DNA of 64,000 nucleotides, taken from Bifidobacterium colobi (GTDB lineage Bacteria > Actinomycetota > Actinomycetes > Actinomycetales > Bifidobacteriaceae). Of the stretch, positions 28,647 to 38,465 are shown piece by piece (the stretch's first letter is position 1; each line of letters starts with the position of its first letter). The notes under the pieces are model-generated. The model did no database searches. It saw only the letters and a program-made list of their open reading frames with translations, and was not told the DNA's origin. Position numbers and translations under genes: made by a program. The stretch lies in contig NZ_JAFEJU010000003.1 of NCBI RefSeq assembly GCF_018555455.1, forward strand, positions 355,305 to 419,304. Reading direction: 5' to 3'.

Positions 28647-29996
28647 TCACTTAACCTCGGCCAGAGCGTCGATGATGTAGTTGTTGATGGTGGCCTTGAC
28701 GGACTCCAGGTGATCGGACTTGGTAGCGGCGATCAGCTCGGACTGCGGCTTGTCGAGGCTGTAGGCTTCGAGGTCGGCCAGGGTCACGTTGCCGTCCTCG
28801 ATTTCCTTGCCGATGCCGGAGTCGTAGGAGCTGTAGCGCTCGGCCATGAGATCCTGGATGAAGCCATCCTGGTTCATCTTGTCGGCGACCAGCAGGCCTG
28901 CGGCGTAGGAATCCATACCTGCAACGTGAGAACGGAACAGATCCTCAGCGTAGAAGGAGGTACGACGCGGCTTGGCATCGAAGTTCAGGCCACCGCGCGG
29001 ACCGATGGAGCCGGCCTGCAGGACTTCCCACATCACGGCAACGGTCTCGTACAGGTCGGTCGGGAACTCATCCATATCCCAGCCGATGAGCTTGTCGCCC
29101 TGGTTGGCGTCGAGGGAGCCCAGGAAACCGTTCTCGCGAGCGACGCGAATCTCGTGCTGGTAGGTGTGGCCGGCCAGGTTGGCGTGGTTGCCTTCGAGGT
29201 TCAGCTTGAAGACATCGGTCAGGTCATGGCTGCGCAGGAACTCGATGGCGGTGGCCGCATCGAAGTCGTACTGGTGCAGGGTCGGCTCCTTCGGCTTCGG
29301 CTCGATCAGGAACTGAGCGTCAAAGCCGATTTCCTTGGCGTAGTCGGCGCACAGGTGGAAGAACTGAGCGATGTGATCGGTTTCACGCTTCATCTCGGTG
29401 TTCCACAGGTTCTCGTAGCCTTCGCGGCCACCCCAGAACACGTAGTTCTCGGCACCGAGGCGCTTGCCGATTTCGAGGCTCTTCTTCAGCTGGCCGCCGG
29501 CGTAGGCGTAAATGTCAGCGAACGGGGAGGTTGCAGCACCGGAGACGAAGCGCGGGTTGGTGAACAGGGAGGAGGTGTTCCACAAGAGCTTCACGCCAGT
29601 GGCCTTCATGTTCTCTTCGATCTTGTCGACGACCTTGTCCAGGTTGGCGTTGGTCTCGCGCAGGGTGTCGCCTTCAGGAGCGATGTCGCGATCGTGGAAG
29701 CAGAAGTACTCAACGCCGAGCTTGGTGAACAGTTCGAAGGCGTAATCAACCTTGGCCAGAGCCTGATCCATCGGATCGGTGTACTTGTAGTACGGACGGT
29801 GAGCGGTACCGGTGCCGAACGGATCAACGAGCTCCTGGTTGAAGGTGTGCCACCAAGCGACGCCGAAGCGCAGCCAATCCTTCATCTTCTTGCCGGCAAC
29901 AACCTTGTCAGCATCGTAGTAATGGAACGCGAGACCTTCCTTCGGTCCCTTCTCACGGCCGACGTACTCAACCTTGTCAACATCCCACAGACCCAT
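28647..29996 (-). CDS. xylA: Xylose isomerase
   Basis: 449 residues from the ATG at 29996, with AAAGGAG upstream. Class II XylA features: catalytic His in [14 protein letters not shown], Lys/Glu metal ligands in [36 protein letters not shown], and the Asp ligands near [19 protein letters not shown]. It interconverts D-xylose and D-xylulose. Its own promoter carries a XylR-type motif. Confidence 0.97.
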   Translation of the reverse strand: MGLWDVDKVEYVGREKGPKEGLAFHYYDADKVVAGKKMKDWLRFGVAWWHTFNQELVDPFGTGTAHRPYYKYTDPMDQALAKVDYAFELFTKLGVEYFCFHDRDIAPEGDTLRETNANLDKVVDKIEENMKATGVKLLWNTSSLFTNPRFVSGAATSPFADIYAYAGGQLKKSLEIGKRLGAENYVFWGGREGYENLWNTEMKRETDHIAQFFHLCADYAKEIGFDAQFLIEPKPKEPTLHQYDFDAATAIEFLRSHDLTDVFKLNLEGNHANLAGHTYQHEIRVARENGFLGSLDANQGDKLIGWDMDEFPTDLYETVAVMWEVLQAGSIGPRGGLNFDAKPRRTSFYAEDLFRSHVAGMDSYAAGLLVADKMNQDGFIQDLMAERYSSYDSGIGKEIEDGNVTLADLEAYSLDKPQSELIAATKSDHLESVKATINNYIIDALAEVK

Positions 29997-30040
29997 TTGG
30001 GTGCTCCTTTGCAATAGTGCTCAACGGATTACGGGATAAA

Positions 30041-30069
30041 TAATAAAACGAATGAACTATGTTTGTCAA
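30041..30069 (-). promoter_or_regulatory. xylA promoter
   Basis: On the - strand TTGACA (30069-30064), 17-base spacer, TTATTA (30046-30041). Confidence 0.7.
30044..30058 (-). promoter_or_regulatory. Candidate XylR operator at xylA
   Basis: AGTTCATTCGTTTTA lies between and over the -35/-10 elements; it matches the xylB site at 11 of 15 positions. Confidence 0.5.
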
Positions 30070-30236
30070 ATGATTGAATTAATAAGCGCGCAGTCAGCGT
30101 GTTGCCTGTAATTGCAACGGTTTCTGCACGCGATTGCCCGCCAGCCACCGGCACTTCGGCATGTTGTTCACCCGAGTTTCCGTTTGCCGGCGGGCCGCCA
30201 CAGTACAGCTGCATTCAATGCAGCCTCAATGCAGCA

Positions 30237-31646
30237 TCACAGCGCGTCAATATCTCCGACTGCGATGACCTTCTGGTTGACGAATTCTTTAAGACCGAGA
30301 TCGATGAGCTCGTGGCCGTAACCGGAATTCTTCACGCCGCCAAACGGAATATCCGCGGCAACAATGGTCGGATGGTTAATGGCCACCATACCGGTGTCGA
30401 GCTTGCGAGCCACCTGCTGCGCATGGCGAATGTCCTTGCTGAACACGGAGCCTCCAAGGCCGAACGGTGAATCGTTGGCGATGCGGATCGCATCCTCCCC
30501 GTCCTTGGCACGGTAGAGCTGCGCCACCGGACCGAAGAACTCGGTGTGGAAGGCATCATTGTCCTCGCTGATGTCGGTCAGCAGTGCAGGAGGGAAGAAT
30601 GCTCCATTTGCGGGTACTTCGGCCAGATATTCGACATTCGCACCTTGCGCCACGGCGTCATCGACCTGGCGTTGCAACGTCCGCTTGGCACCTTCGCTGG
30701 ACAGCGGCGCAAGTGTTGTGCTCGGATCGGTCGGATTGCCGGCGACCAGTCTTGCGGCACCAGCACGGTACCGGGCTAGGAAACGGTCATAGACGGCATC
30801 CACCACAATCAAACGCTTCGAGGAGACGCACACCTGCCCGGCGTTCCAGTTACGCCCTTGCACAGCCCAGTCGGCGGCCTTGTCGACATCGGCGTCGTTC
30901 AACACGATGAAGGCATCGGCACCGCCAAGTTCCAGCGTGCTTTTCTTCAGATGTTTTGCGGCGAGCGATGCCACCAAGCCACCGGCCTTTTCAGAACCGG
31001 TGAGCGCCACACCGCGGACCACCGGGCTGGCGATCACGTGTTCGGTCTGATCGTGCGGCAGATAGAGGTTGGTGAGCAGACCCTGTGCCACCGATTCGTC
31101 GATGCCTGCGGCCACGGCGGCCTTGCGGAAAAGATCCTCCATACGAGCCGCGCACTGCGGCACATTCGAAGCGTGCTTGAGCACCACCACGTTACCCGCG
31201 GTGAGCTGCGGGGCGGTGATGCGCACCACTTGATAGTACGGGAAGTTCCACGGTTCAACGGCGAAGATCACGCCCATCGGATCGTTGACCAACTGCACAT
31301 CCGTGTCCCCATAGCCACGGGCGGGCAAGAAGCGCGGAGCCAGCAATTCCTCACCATGCTCCACGTAATAGCGCAGCATCGCGGCGCAGATGTCTACCTC
31401 GCCGACCGCTTCGGCACTAATCTTTCCCATTTCCAAGGTGATGGTCGAGGCATAGTCCTCACGGTTCGCTTCGAGTATTTCAGCGGCCTGTTCCAGCACG
31501 GCGACACGCTGAGCAACCGGCAGGTCACGCCAGACGAGGAACGACTTGTGCGCGGTATCAAGCGCGGCATCGACCTCTTCGGGCGTGGCATTGGCGAAGG
31601 TGGCTACGGTCTCATTGGTGTATGGGTTTATTGTTGCGTACGTCAT
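30237..31646 (-). CDS. NAD(P)-dependent aldehyde dehydrogenase, succinate-semialdehyde type
   Basis: 469 residues from the ATG at 31646; an in-frame ATG 15 codons upstream is possible. The ALDH motifs are intact: EPWNFPYYQVVR, Glu in TLELGGADAF (near 236) and the catalytic Cys in NAGQVCVSSKR (near 271). The family oxidises succinate semialdehyde to succinate; substrate here is inferred from overall similarity. Single gene upstream of the xylA promoter region. Confidence 0.85.
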   Translation of the reverse strand: MTYATINPYTNETVATFANATPEEVDAALDTAHKSFLVWRDLPVAQRVAVLEQAAEILEANREDYASTITLEMGKISAEAVGEVDICAAMLRYYVEHGEELLAPRFLPARGYGDTDVQLVNDPMGVIFAVEPWNFPYYQVVRITAPQLTAGNVVVLKHASNVPQCAARMEDLFRKAAVAAGIDESVAQGLLTNLYLPHDQTEHVIASPVVRGVALTGSEKAGGLVASLAAKHLKKSTLELGGADAFIVLNDADVDKAADWAVQGRNWNAGQVCVSSKRLIVVDAVYDRFLARYRAGAARLVAGNPTDPSTTLAPLSSEGAKRTLQRQVDDAVAQGANVEYLAEVPANGAFFPPALLTDISEDNDAFHTEFFGPVAQLYRAKDGEDAIRIANDSPFGLGGSVFSKDIRHAQQVARKLDTGMVAINHPTIVAADIPFGGVKNSGYGHELIDLGLKEFVNQKVIAVGDIDAL

Positions 31647-31844
31647 TGTCGTATGAGTCCTTTGCTTGTTGGTATCTCTGTTGTTCATCACAGGTCGTCT
31701 GTGGCCTGTAATCCCCTACTCCCAACTTTATTGGGCTCACCTCAGACACCTCGGCGCAAGGGCTGCTCTGCATGTAGACCGTGACTTGCCTCACATTGGC
31801 AAGCGCTATTGGATCACGGACGCGCATCGGCGCACATGATACGC

Positions 31845-31900
31845 AAAAAGGCCGGCCACCGCGGATTGCGATGACCAGCCCTGTATGGTGGACGCTGGCC
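31845..31900 (-). terminator. Terminator downstream of the deformylase-like gene
   Basis: On the - strand GGCC-AGCGT-CCACC pairs with GGTGG-CC-GGCC (internal bulge), followed by TTTTTGCG. Confidence 0.65.
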
Positions 31901-31905
31901 GCAGC

Positions 31906-32325
31906 TCAGATGATGATGCCGTTGCAGTGGTCGACTTCATGCTGGATGATCTGCGCGGTCCAGCCGGTGAATGTGGCATGGTGCGCACGGAAGCGGCGGT
32001 CCTCAAAATCGACTTCGATGCGACGGTAACGCATCGTGCGGCGTTCGCCGGCGAGGGACAGGCAGCCTTCCTCGGTTTCGAAAGCGCCATCCGAGGCGGT
32101 GATTTTTGGGTTCACCATCACTGTGATGCGCCCGCCAAGGTCCTCGTCGACAAAGGCGATGATGCGCTTGTTCACACCGATCATGTTGGCTGCCATGCCC
32201 ACACATCGCGAGCGGTTCGCCTCCAATGTATCCACGAGATCCCGCATCACAGCCTCATCCCCTGGCCCGGCTTCTTCGCCCGGCATGCGCAGGAATGAAC
32301 GAGAGGTCATAATCGGTCGTTGCAT
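31906..32325 (-). CDS. def: Peptide deformylase-family protein with altered motif I
   Basis: 139 residues with AAGGA upstream. Motif II EEGCLSL (85-91) and motif III HEVDH (129-133) provide the Cys and two His metal ligands plus the catalytic Glu. Motif I is GMAANMIG (43-50): the Gln normally in GxGxAAxQ is Met48. It is shorter than typical deformylases (~160-220), lacking a C-terminal helix. It may retain metal binding with changed activity or specificity. Confidence 0.85.
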   Translation of the reverse strand: MQRPIMTSRSFLRMPGEEAGPGDEAVMRDLVDTLEANRSRCVGMAANMIGVNKRIIAFVDEDLGGRITVMVNPKITASDGAFETEEGCLSLAGERRTMRYRRIEVDFEDRRFRAHHATFTGWTAQIIQHEVDHCNGIII

Positions 32326-32372
32326 TTCAGTCCTTCTTCTTCGCTGCAGTAGTTCCCATCAGAGGATAGCAA

Positions 32373-32405
32373 AACGGCTCTGGCGAATTATCGCACAGAG
32401 CCGTT
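32373..32405 (-). terminator. Terminator of the glucokinase gene
   Basis: AACGGCTCTG (32373-32382) pairs with CAGAGCCGTT (32396-32405); on the - strand the stem ends GTTTTGC. Confidence 0.8.
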
Positions 32406-32436
32406 ATAGCTAATAGGTACAGCTAATAGGTAATCG

Positions 32437-33387
32437 TCAGCGCAGCGCCAGGTTGGCGGCACCGATCAGACCGGCGTCCTGACCAGCGGTAGCAGCAACG
32501 ATCTTGGCATGGCCGCGGTAAGCGCTGCCTTCCAGGAAGCGAGCGTAGTTGTAACGTGCCGGCTCGAGCAGGATGTCGCCCACGGCCACCACGCCGCCAC
32601 CGATCACGAACAGATCCGGGTCAAGCACGGCGGAGACCGCAGCCATCGTGCGGCCGAGCCATTCGCCGATCTTGCCAAAGGCGTACAGTCCGAGCTCGTC
32701 GCCCTCCTGGGCGGCCTGAGAGACCATCGGACCTTCCAGCTTGGTCACATCTCCCCCGCACAGCTCCAGCAGACGCTTGGCATCCTGCGGGCGGCGACGC
32801 ACGGCGGACTTGGCGAAGTTCTCCAGCGACGTGCCGGAGGTGTAGCGCTCGGCGCAACCGCGCAGACCGCAGCCGCAGTGATCGCCGTCCGGGACCATCG
32901 GCAGGTGGCCGATTTCGGCGGCCATGCCGAAGGAGCCGCGGTACAGCTCACCGTTGATCACGATGGCGCCACCAAGGCCAGTGCCCACGGTCAGGGCCAC
33001 CATGTTGCGGCTGCCTTGGCCGGCACCGTGCACATACTCGCCCCAACCGGCGCAGTTGGCGTCGTTTTCCACAATAACCGGCACAGCGTGATCGATCAGT
33101 GCGCCGACATGCTCGGACAGGTTGTAGTCAATCCAAGCCGGAATGTTGGCGGAGAAAGTCAGGGTCTTGCGGTCGGCGCTCACATTGCCAGCAGCGGAGA
33201 TACCGATAGCCTGAATGTCAGTGTGACCGGCAGCAACAGCTTCACGATATGCCTCGGCGATGTGCTGGTTGATGGCATCCGCATCCATCGGCGTAGGCAC
33301 GCGCCAACGCTGAATGATGTTATCGTTTTCATCGCACACGGCGGCAGCGATCTTGGTGCCTCCGATATCCACGGCAAGTGTGGTCAT
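32437..33387 (-). CDS. glkA: ROK-family glucokinase
   Basis: 316 residues. ATP-phosphate motif DIGGTK (7-12), sugar-binding VENDANCAGWGE, and zinc motif GHLPMVPDGDHCGCGLRGCAERY are all intact, and no N-terminal DNA-binding domain is present, so it is an enzyme. It phosphorylates glucose to glucose-6-phosphate. AAGGAG lies 6-7 bases before the ATG. Single gene. Confidence 0.93.
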   Translation of the reverse strand: MTTLAVDIGGTKIAAAVCDENDNIIQRWRVPTPMDADAINQHIAEAYREAVAAGHTDIQAIGISAAGNVSADRKTLTFSANIPAWIDYNLSEHVGALIDHAVPVIVENDANCAGWGEYVHGAGQGSRNMVALTVGTGLGGAIVINGELYRGSFGMAAEIGHLPMVPDGDHCGCGLRGCAERYTSGTSLENFAKSAVRRRPQDAKRLLELCGGDVTKLEGPMVSQAAQEGDELGLYAFGKIGEWLGRTMAAVSAVLDPDLFVIGGGVVAVGDILLEPARYNYARFLEGSAYRGHAKIVAATAGQDAGLIGAANLALR

Positions 33388-33663
33388 AACTCGCTCCTTG
33401 AGTATGAAATGTCGGTTGAGATACTGGAATCATAACGAAACGGGATGACTTAATTACCAATAGGTACATAAGTTGTTCATTCCACAACACGTTCTGTACC
33501 GCAATCGTTGTCATGCCACATCCAAGCGACATAAGGATTGTTAGCGCAAACGTTGGCATTCGCATGATTATGGCATCAATCGTTCTACTGGCGTGTCGGC
33601 ACAGGGAAAAAATCAATCAAGGAATGCAGACACTGCGGCGACACGGCAGTCACGCTCAAAAAC

Positions 33664-33690
33664 AAAAAAGCTTCCGAAATCCGGAAGCTT
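33664..33690 (-). terminator. Terminator of tRNA-Asp (copy 1)
   Basis: On the - strand AAGCTTCCG pairs with CGGAAGCTT, loop of 5, followed by a T-run. The rest of 33388-33663 shows no gene. Confidence 0.9.
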
Positions 33691-33692
33691 GG

Positions 33693-33769
33693 TGGCGACC
33701 CCGGCCGGACTTGAACCGGTGACCTCCGCCGTGACAGGGCGGCGCTCTAACCAACTGAGCTACGGGGCC
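33693..33769 (-). tRNA. tRNA-Asp (GTC), CCA encoded
   Basis: On the - strand, acceptor GGCCCCG/CGGGGTC, loop CTGTCAC with anticodon GTC, T-loop GGTTCAA. G73 is followed by genomic CCA (33695-33693). The mature body 33696-33769 is identical to the copy at 62299-62372. Confidence 0.97.
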
Positions 33770-34000
33770 GTTGTGCTCCGCAATGAAGCACGAGAGGATA
33801 TACTATATGAACTCCGGCCTAGTTGTCCATCTCCGGCGTGTCGCACACCCGTCTCGCAGTGCTTCCCCGCGAAATCGCCCGCAGAGACCGGCGTTCTCGG
33901 TCCACGACATGCCACGATGCATGCTCGAAAAATACGCTGACTGTATGCTGAAGCCCAGAACCCTCAATACAGGCAATGTGACAAGGCAAAGGAGACGATC

Positions 34001-34981
34001 ATGCGTGAACTCAATTGGGCTACGCTAGGATGCGGTGTCATCGCCAACCAGCTCGAACAGGCTTTGGAGGGCGAAGGCCGAAAACTCTATGCGGTGGCCA
34101 ATCGCACCCACGACAAGGGCGTGGCATTCGCCGAAAAGTATGGCATCGGCAAGGTGTACGACACTATTGATGATGTGTTCACCGATCCGGATGTGGATGT
34201 CATTTATATTTCCACACCGCATAACACCCACATCAACTTCCTGCGCAAGGCGTTGGGCGCCGGCAAACATGTGCTGTGCGAGAAATCCATTACGCTGAAC
34301 AGCGAGGAACTCAACGAAGCCGTGGCACTAGCTGCCGCCAACAACGTGGTGCTCGCCGAAGCCATGACGCTGTATCACATGCCGCTCTACAAGAAGCTCA
34401 ACGAAGTCATCGCTTCCGGCAAACTCGGCGAACTGAAGCTGATTCAGATGAACTTCGGCTCCTACAAGGAATATGACATGGCCAACCGTTTCTTCAACCG
34501 GAATCTTGCGGGCGGCGCCATGCTTGATATCGGCGTCTACGCGCTTTCCTTCGTACGCTGGTTCATGAGCTCGACCCCCGATCAGATTCTCTCCCAGGTC
34601 AAGCTGGCACCCACCGGCGTGGATGAGCAGGCCGGCATCCTGCTGACCAATAAAGATGGCCAGATGGCCACGGTCACCTTGTCGCTCCACGCCAAGCAGC
34701 CCAAGCGCGGTCTGCTCTCCTTCGACAAGGGCTACGTGGAAATCTACGACTACCCTCGCGGCGAGCGCGCCACCATCACCTACGTGGAAGACGGCCATAC
34801 CGAGGTCATTGAAGCCGGCGAAACCGCTAAGGCGCTGGCCTACGAGGTGGCGGACATGGAGGCTGCCATCGCCGGTGACCGCAGCATCATGCACTTGGAT
34901 TACACGCGTGATGTGATGGATATGATGACCTTGATTCGCCGTGCCCAGTGGGGTTTGAGCTATCCGGAAGAGGAGCAGTGA
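34001..34981 (+). CDS. Gfo/Idh/MocA-family oxidoreductase
   Basis: 326 residues with AAAGGAG upstream. The N-terminal Rossmann fold carries LGCGVIANQL and the cofactor motif GKHVLCEKSITLN (EKS instead of the usual EKP). The C-terminal sheet domain contains GGAMLDIGVYALSF with the expected catalytic Asp region (DIGVY). It probably oxidises or reduces a sugar or inositol derivative with NAD(P); the substrate cannot be read from sequence. Single gene. Confidence 0.88.
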   Translation: MRELNWATLGCGVIANQLEQALEGEGRKLYAVANRTHDKGVAFAEKYGIGKVYDTIDDVFTDPDVDVIYISTPHNTHINFLRKALGAGKHVLCEKSITLNSEELNEAVALAAANNVVLAEAMTLYHMPLYKKLNEVIASGKLGELKLIQMNFGSYKEYDMANRFFNRNLAGGAMLDIGVYALSFVRWFMSSTPDQILSQVKLAPTGVDEQAGILLTNKDGQMATVTLSLHAKQPKRGLLSFDKGYVEIYDYPRGERATITYVEDGHTEVIEAGETAKALAYEVADMEAAIAGDRSIMHLDYTRDVMDMMTLIRRAQWGLSYPEEEQ

Positions 34982-35008
34982 TTCGCTGCATCCCCCGTTA
35001 CGTTATGT

Positions 35009-35049
35009 CTTGAACGCGTTAGGGCTCACATTGCCCCGACGCGTTCAAG
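35009..35049. terminator. Bidirectional stem-loop
   Basis: CTTGAACGCGT (35009-35019) pairs with 35039-35049, with an inner GGG/CCC; convergent-gene position, no U-tract. Confidence 0.65.
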
Positions 35050-35065
35050 GCGCGGTTTGCAGACA

Positions 35066-36271
35066 TTACATCACGGTTTTCAGCCAAGCCGCAATCACCA
35101 TGACGGCAATGAAGCCGAGGGATATCAGCGTATAGCGCACGAACATGCTGCGTTCGCGCTTCGCGCGCACCATATCCAATCCCCATCCTTCGGAAGCGAC
35201 TTGCGATTCCTTGCGCGCACGCCGGGCAACATCCTGTTCGATATGCTCACGGTATCTAGGCATGGTCACAGGCCCCGGCATGGCGATGGTCGCCAGCGAT
35301 CGCAACGCTCGAACGAATGTTTGCGACGCGCCATACGCCATCACCAATACGCCGCCCGCATACAGGGACGACGAATCATGAGCAAGCCAGCCGATCATCA
35401 CCAGACCGAGCAGACCTGCGCCGAGCAGCGCCCAGCTCAATCTGCCGAGCGCGCGAATCTTGCCTTCCGAGGGATGCGAGGCGAACAGGAAACACCAGAT
35501 GGCCAAGGCTGCGAACGGCAATGCCGCGAACGCGAACGCCAACAGCAGCCCCAAAATCGAGCCAACACCGCCGAGCAGCCACATCACCACGGGTATGGCG
35601 ATAAATGCCGCCGCCGCGAACGTCAGCAGCACGCCCATGGCTACGACCTTGCGTCGCTCCGACGATGGCCTGACCGGCGGAGTGGCCCACCACCATTCGA
35701 CTGTTCCCAGCTGCGGTCCTCGCTTCAGATAAGCAATGGCAATGGGGTCGCCGGCATCGGCGTCGCGAATTGTATTCGCAGCCCTGCGCCATCCCAAGGT
35801 ATAGGTGCCCGCAACGCAAACCAGTGCGAACGCCGCACATGCGAGCCAAGGGTAAGCCCGGCTCAGCATCGTGGCATTACTAACGCCTTTCAGGGACTCG
35901 TACACCTCGCCATCGAACACGTAGACCTGCAACCGGTCACCCACATGGTAGAAGTATTGCGAATGCGTACGATGGCGGAATGGATAGTCAGTCCCGTTCA
36001 CCTCGACCATCACCGAATTCTTAGCCGTGTTCACACTGGACACCGTGCCGGCCACCTGTTCGCCAACCGCTTGCCCTCCGCTGTGATCCGTACCGGCCAT
36101 AACCGCGGCGATCAGCACCACAAGGAACACCGCCAGCCATACGAATGCCTTGATGCGCATTTTGGCCACGGCAGCTCGCTCCGTATCCAGCACCACAGTC
36201 GCCCCGACGCCACCATTGGCTTGATCGGCACGCCGAGCATCTTCGATAGAACGTTGATATGACTCACTCAT
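35066..36271 (-). CDS. Membrane protein of unknown function
   Basis: 401 residues. One helix near 40-60 is followed by an extracytoplasmic region (~65-130) rich in beta-type sequence (AGTVSSVNTAKNSVMVEVNGTDY) resembling an OB-like module. A second helix lies at ~142-158, then four more at ~210-325, and a last helix near the C-terminus. No catalytic motif. The beta segment hints at a surface sensor or adaptor, but I do not recognise the family. Confidence 0.75.
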   Translation of the reverse strand: MSESYQRSIEDARRADQANGGVGATVVLDTERAAVAKMRIKAFVWLAVFLVVLIAAVMAGTDHSGGQAVGEQVAGTVSSVNTAKNSVMVEVNGTDYPFRHRTHSQYFYHVGDRLQVYVFDGEVYESLKGVSNATMLSRAYPWLACAAFALVCVAGTYTLGWRRAANTIRDADAGDPIAIAYLKRGPQLGTVEWWWATPPVRPSSERRKVVAMGVLLTFAAAAFIAIPVVMWLLGGVGSILGLLLAFAFAALPFAALAIWCFLFASHPSEGKIRALGRLSWALLGAGLLGLVMIGWLAHDSSSLYAGGVLVMAYGASQTFVRALRSLATIAMPGPVTMPRYREHIEQDVARRARKESQVASEGWGLDMVRAKRERSMFVRYTLISLGFIAVMVIAAWLKTVM

Positions 36272-36373
36272 AACATAATTGTGTCATTCTTCGCCTTGCA
36301 CAGTCGGCAAACTACAGTGAACAGTAGATGAATCGTCCGCCCGCTTCGGTTGGCCGTGCGGCCGGCCTTGCAG

Positions 36374-37846
36374 TCAGCCTACTTCAGTCAGTTCAGGCGG
36401 CCGGCGTGTGGAGTATCGGAACATCAGCGCCGCAAGCAGCACACCGATCACCGCCATGCCGCCGATCACCCACATGCTCTGCGCAAACGCGTGCACATAG
36501 GCGGCAGCATCGCTCTCCCCTGCGGCACTGCGAGCCGACGCGAATTCGGTAATCAGCGAGCTGGCCACAGCCGTACCTATCGCACCAGCCATTTGCTGCA
36601 CCGTGTTCATCACCGCAGAGCCATCCGCATTCAATGTGTGCGGCAGCTGGTTCAGCGCATGCGTCTGGTCGGGTACCAGCACGAATCCGGAGAACGCCAT
36701 GAATACCGCGTAGGCCACGGCAATCACCCACACATTGCCGGTGAGCGCAATGAAAACCGCATCCATCACCGTAACTACAGCAAAGCCAATCACAATGAAT
36801 TTCGGCGGGAAGTGATGCTTCAATGCACTGCCGATCAGCGGCGCGGAGATGGCACCGACCACCGCACCCGGCAGCAATGTCAACGCAGCCATGAGACTAC
36901 CCATGCCGAAGCCGCGCTGCAGCAGGATCGGCAGCAGGAAGTTCAATCCGAGCACGCCGCCGGAGGCCATGAGCAGAATCAGCATGCCGAGCGCGAATCC
37001 CGGATAAGCGAATACGCGCACCTCAACCAGCGGTTTGCTCATGTTCAGCTGCACCACCACGAACACTGCCAGCACGGCTACGCTGGCCGCTAGCACCAGC
37101 CAGAATCGCCAGTCACCTTGCCAAGTGGCGAAGAAGCTCACGGCCATAATCAGACCCGCCAATCCAAGCGCCACCAATACCATCGACGGCATGCTGATGC
37201 TTGCCTGTTCCCTGTCTCCGGGATGGCGGATTTCCGGCACCGTAGCCATGCCAAGCAGGAATGAAAGCACCAGGAATGGCAGCATGGTGTAGAAAATCCA
37301 ATGCCAGTTAAGGTATTCCATGACCACACCGCCGAACACCGGGCCGATGGCCGGGGCCGCGCAAGTCACGAGGCTGACGATGCCGAGCATCGCGCCACGC
37401 TGTTCGAGCGGCGCCTTCTCCAGAATGATGTTGGTAATCAGTGGCAGTGAGATGCCGGTGCCCAGTGCCATCACCAATCGAGCCGCGAGCAGCAGCGGGA
37501 AATTCGATGCAAACGCACCGAGCACCGTGCCTGCCGCGAAAATCAAGACCGCAGCGATGAACAATGTTTTGGTGGCGAACCTGCGCACCATAAACGGCGA
37601 GGCAGGAATCGCCACCGACAACAGCAGTAGGTAGCCGGTGGTGAGCCACTGCACTACCGATGCGTCGACGGCGAACTCCTGCATCAATGTGGAGTAGGCG
37701 ATGTTCAGTGAGGTTTCCGAAAGAATGCCCAGAAAAGTCAAGATCGCCAAGGAAACCACTGCGATAACCAACTTCGACTGCACCGGCTGCTTACCACCAT
37801 TGGGCAGCTGCTGTGCCAACTGGGAAGACGCACTGCGTTCGTTCAT
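36374..37846 (-). CDS. MFS drug-efflux transporter (DHA2 type)
   Basis: 490 residues from the ATG at 37846 (GGAGTCCT upstream). About 14 hydrophobic helices. The loop 2-3 signature appears as FMVRRFATKTLF, and the helix 5 motif C region as GTGISLPLITNIIL. The layout matches proton-driven multidrug exporters of the EmrB/QacA type. A nested inverted repeat immediately upstream is a probable regulator site. Substrate unknown. Confidence 0.88.
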   Translation of the reverse strand: MNERSASSQLAQQLPNGGKQPVQSKLVIAVVSLAILTFLGILSETSLNIAYSTLMQEFAVDASVVQWLTTGYLLLLSVAIPASPFMVRRFATKTLFIAAVLIFAAGTVLGAFASNFPLLLAARLVMALGTGISLPLITNIILEKAPLEQRGAMLGIVSLVTCAAPAIGPVFGGVVMEYLNWHWIFYTMLPFLVLSFLLGMATVPEIRHPGDREQASISMPSMVLVALGLAGLIMAVSFFATWQGDWRFWLVLAASVAVLAVFVVVQLNMSKPLVEVRVFAYPGFALGMLILLMASGGVLGLNFLLPILLQRGFGMGSLMAALTLLPGAVVGAISAPLIGSALKHHFPPKFIVIGFAVVTVMDAVFIALTGNVWVIAVAYAVFMAFSGFVLVPDQTHALNQLPHTLNADGSAVMNTVQQMAGAIGTAVASSLITEFASARSAAGESDAAAYVHAFAQSMWVIGGMAVIGVLLAALMFRYSTRRPPELTEVG

Positions 37847-37859
37847 AGGACTCCGTTCG

Positions 37860-37903
37860 CCTGTAGGATTGTTGTATATCAAACAATATGGTTATCCTAT
37901 AGG
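37860..37903 (-). promoter_or_regulatory. Nested inverted repeat upstream of the MFS gene
   Basis: Outer arms CCTGTAGGAT/ATCCTATAGG (9 of 10 pair) enclose ATTGTT/AACAAT. The site ends 14 bases before the start codon; a perfect GTTTCGCGAAAC palindrome follows at 37909-37920. Operator role is inferred from position and symmetry. Confidence 0.55.
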
Positions 37904-38021
37904 CAAATGTTTCGCGAAACTACATGGCTTGCACAGCTACAAAGCATGATTGTTCGCCGCCGACCGGCGAGGATTGCCGTACACTCGGCATCGCGCCGAT
38001 GCTACGCGCTTGCATAACGTC

Positions 38022-38465
38022 TCATACAAGCGGTTCGCATGCATGCAGTTCGCAGATGACGCCGGTTTCCTGACGAATCCACTCCGCGGCCTGCAGTGCG
38101 GCTATATTCCATAAGGCATGCGGGATGCCGCCGAAATCCGGCTGGGCGGACCAAAAGGTCAGGTCATCGGGGAATGCGGTAAGCGCCGTGCCCTCCTCGG
38201 GAGCCCCTCCCCCGCTCGGCACGACCGCGCGGTACAGGCGCTTGGCGAGCGTCGCCACAAACTCGTTGGCCGCGGCGAACGTGTCGTTGAGATGTTGCTC
38301 GGCCACGACCGGCGGCCCGACGATTTCCCACGATTCCACATCCGAGGCATCCCATTGCGCGGATTCGCCATCCACCTTGCGCTCCAAGGTGACGAATAGC
38401 TTGGCGAACTCTCCAGAAGTCAATCCAGTGACCCGCCTGCGTGTGGCCAATTCAATCGGTGTCAT
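38022..38465 (-). CDS. Hypothetical protein with YdiL/Aca2-like N-terminal helix-turn-helix (tentative)
   Basis: 147 residues from the ATG at 38465, preceded by a GGTGGGG run; an ATG nine codons upstream is an alternative. The N-terminus MTPIELATRRRVTGLTSGEF and the nearby SWEIVGPP segment resemble the YdiL/Aca2-type DNA-binding domain, but similarity is judged by eye. The C-terminal ~90 residues are unassigned (FWSAQPDFGGIPHALWNIAALQ shortened here in meaning only as an aromatic-rich stretch). Single gene convergent with nothing nearby. Confidence 0.55.
   Translation of the reverse strand: MTPIELATRRRVTGLTSGEFAKLFVTLERKVDGESAQWDASDVESWEIVGPPVVAEQHLNDTFAAANEFVATLAKRLYRAVVPSGGGAPEEGTALTAFPDDLTFWSAQPDFGGIPHALWNIAALQAAEWIRQETGVICELHACEPLV

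Noticed and set aside
37909..37920. GTTTCGCGAAAC palindrome as a parS site
   Set aside because: The centre is two bases shorter than the parS consensus.
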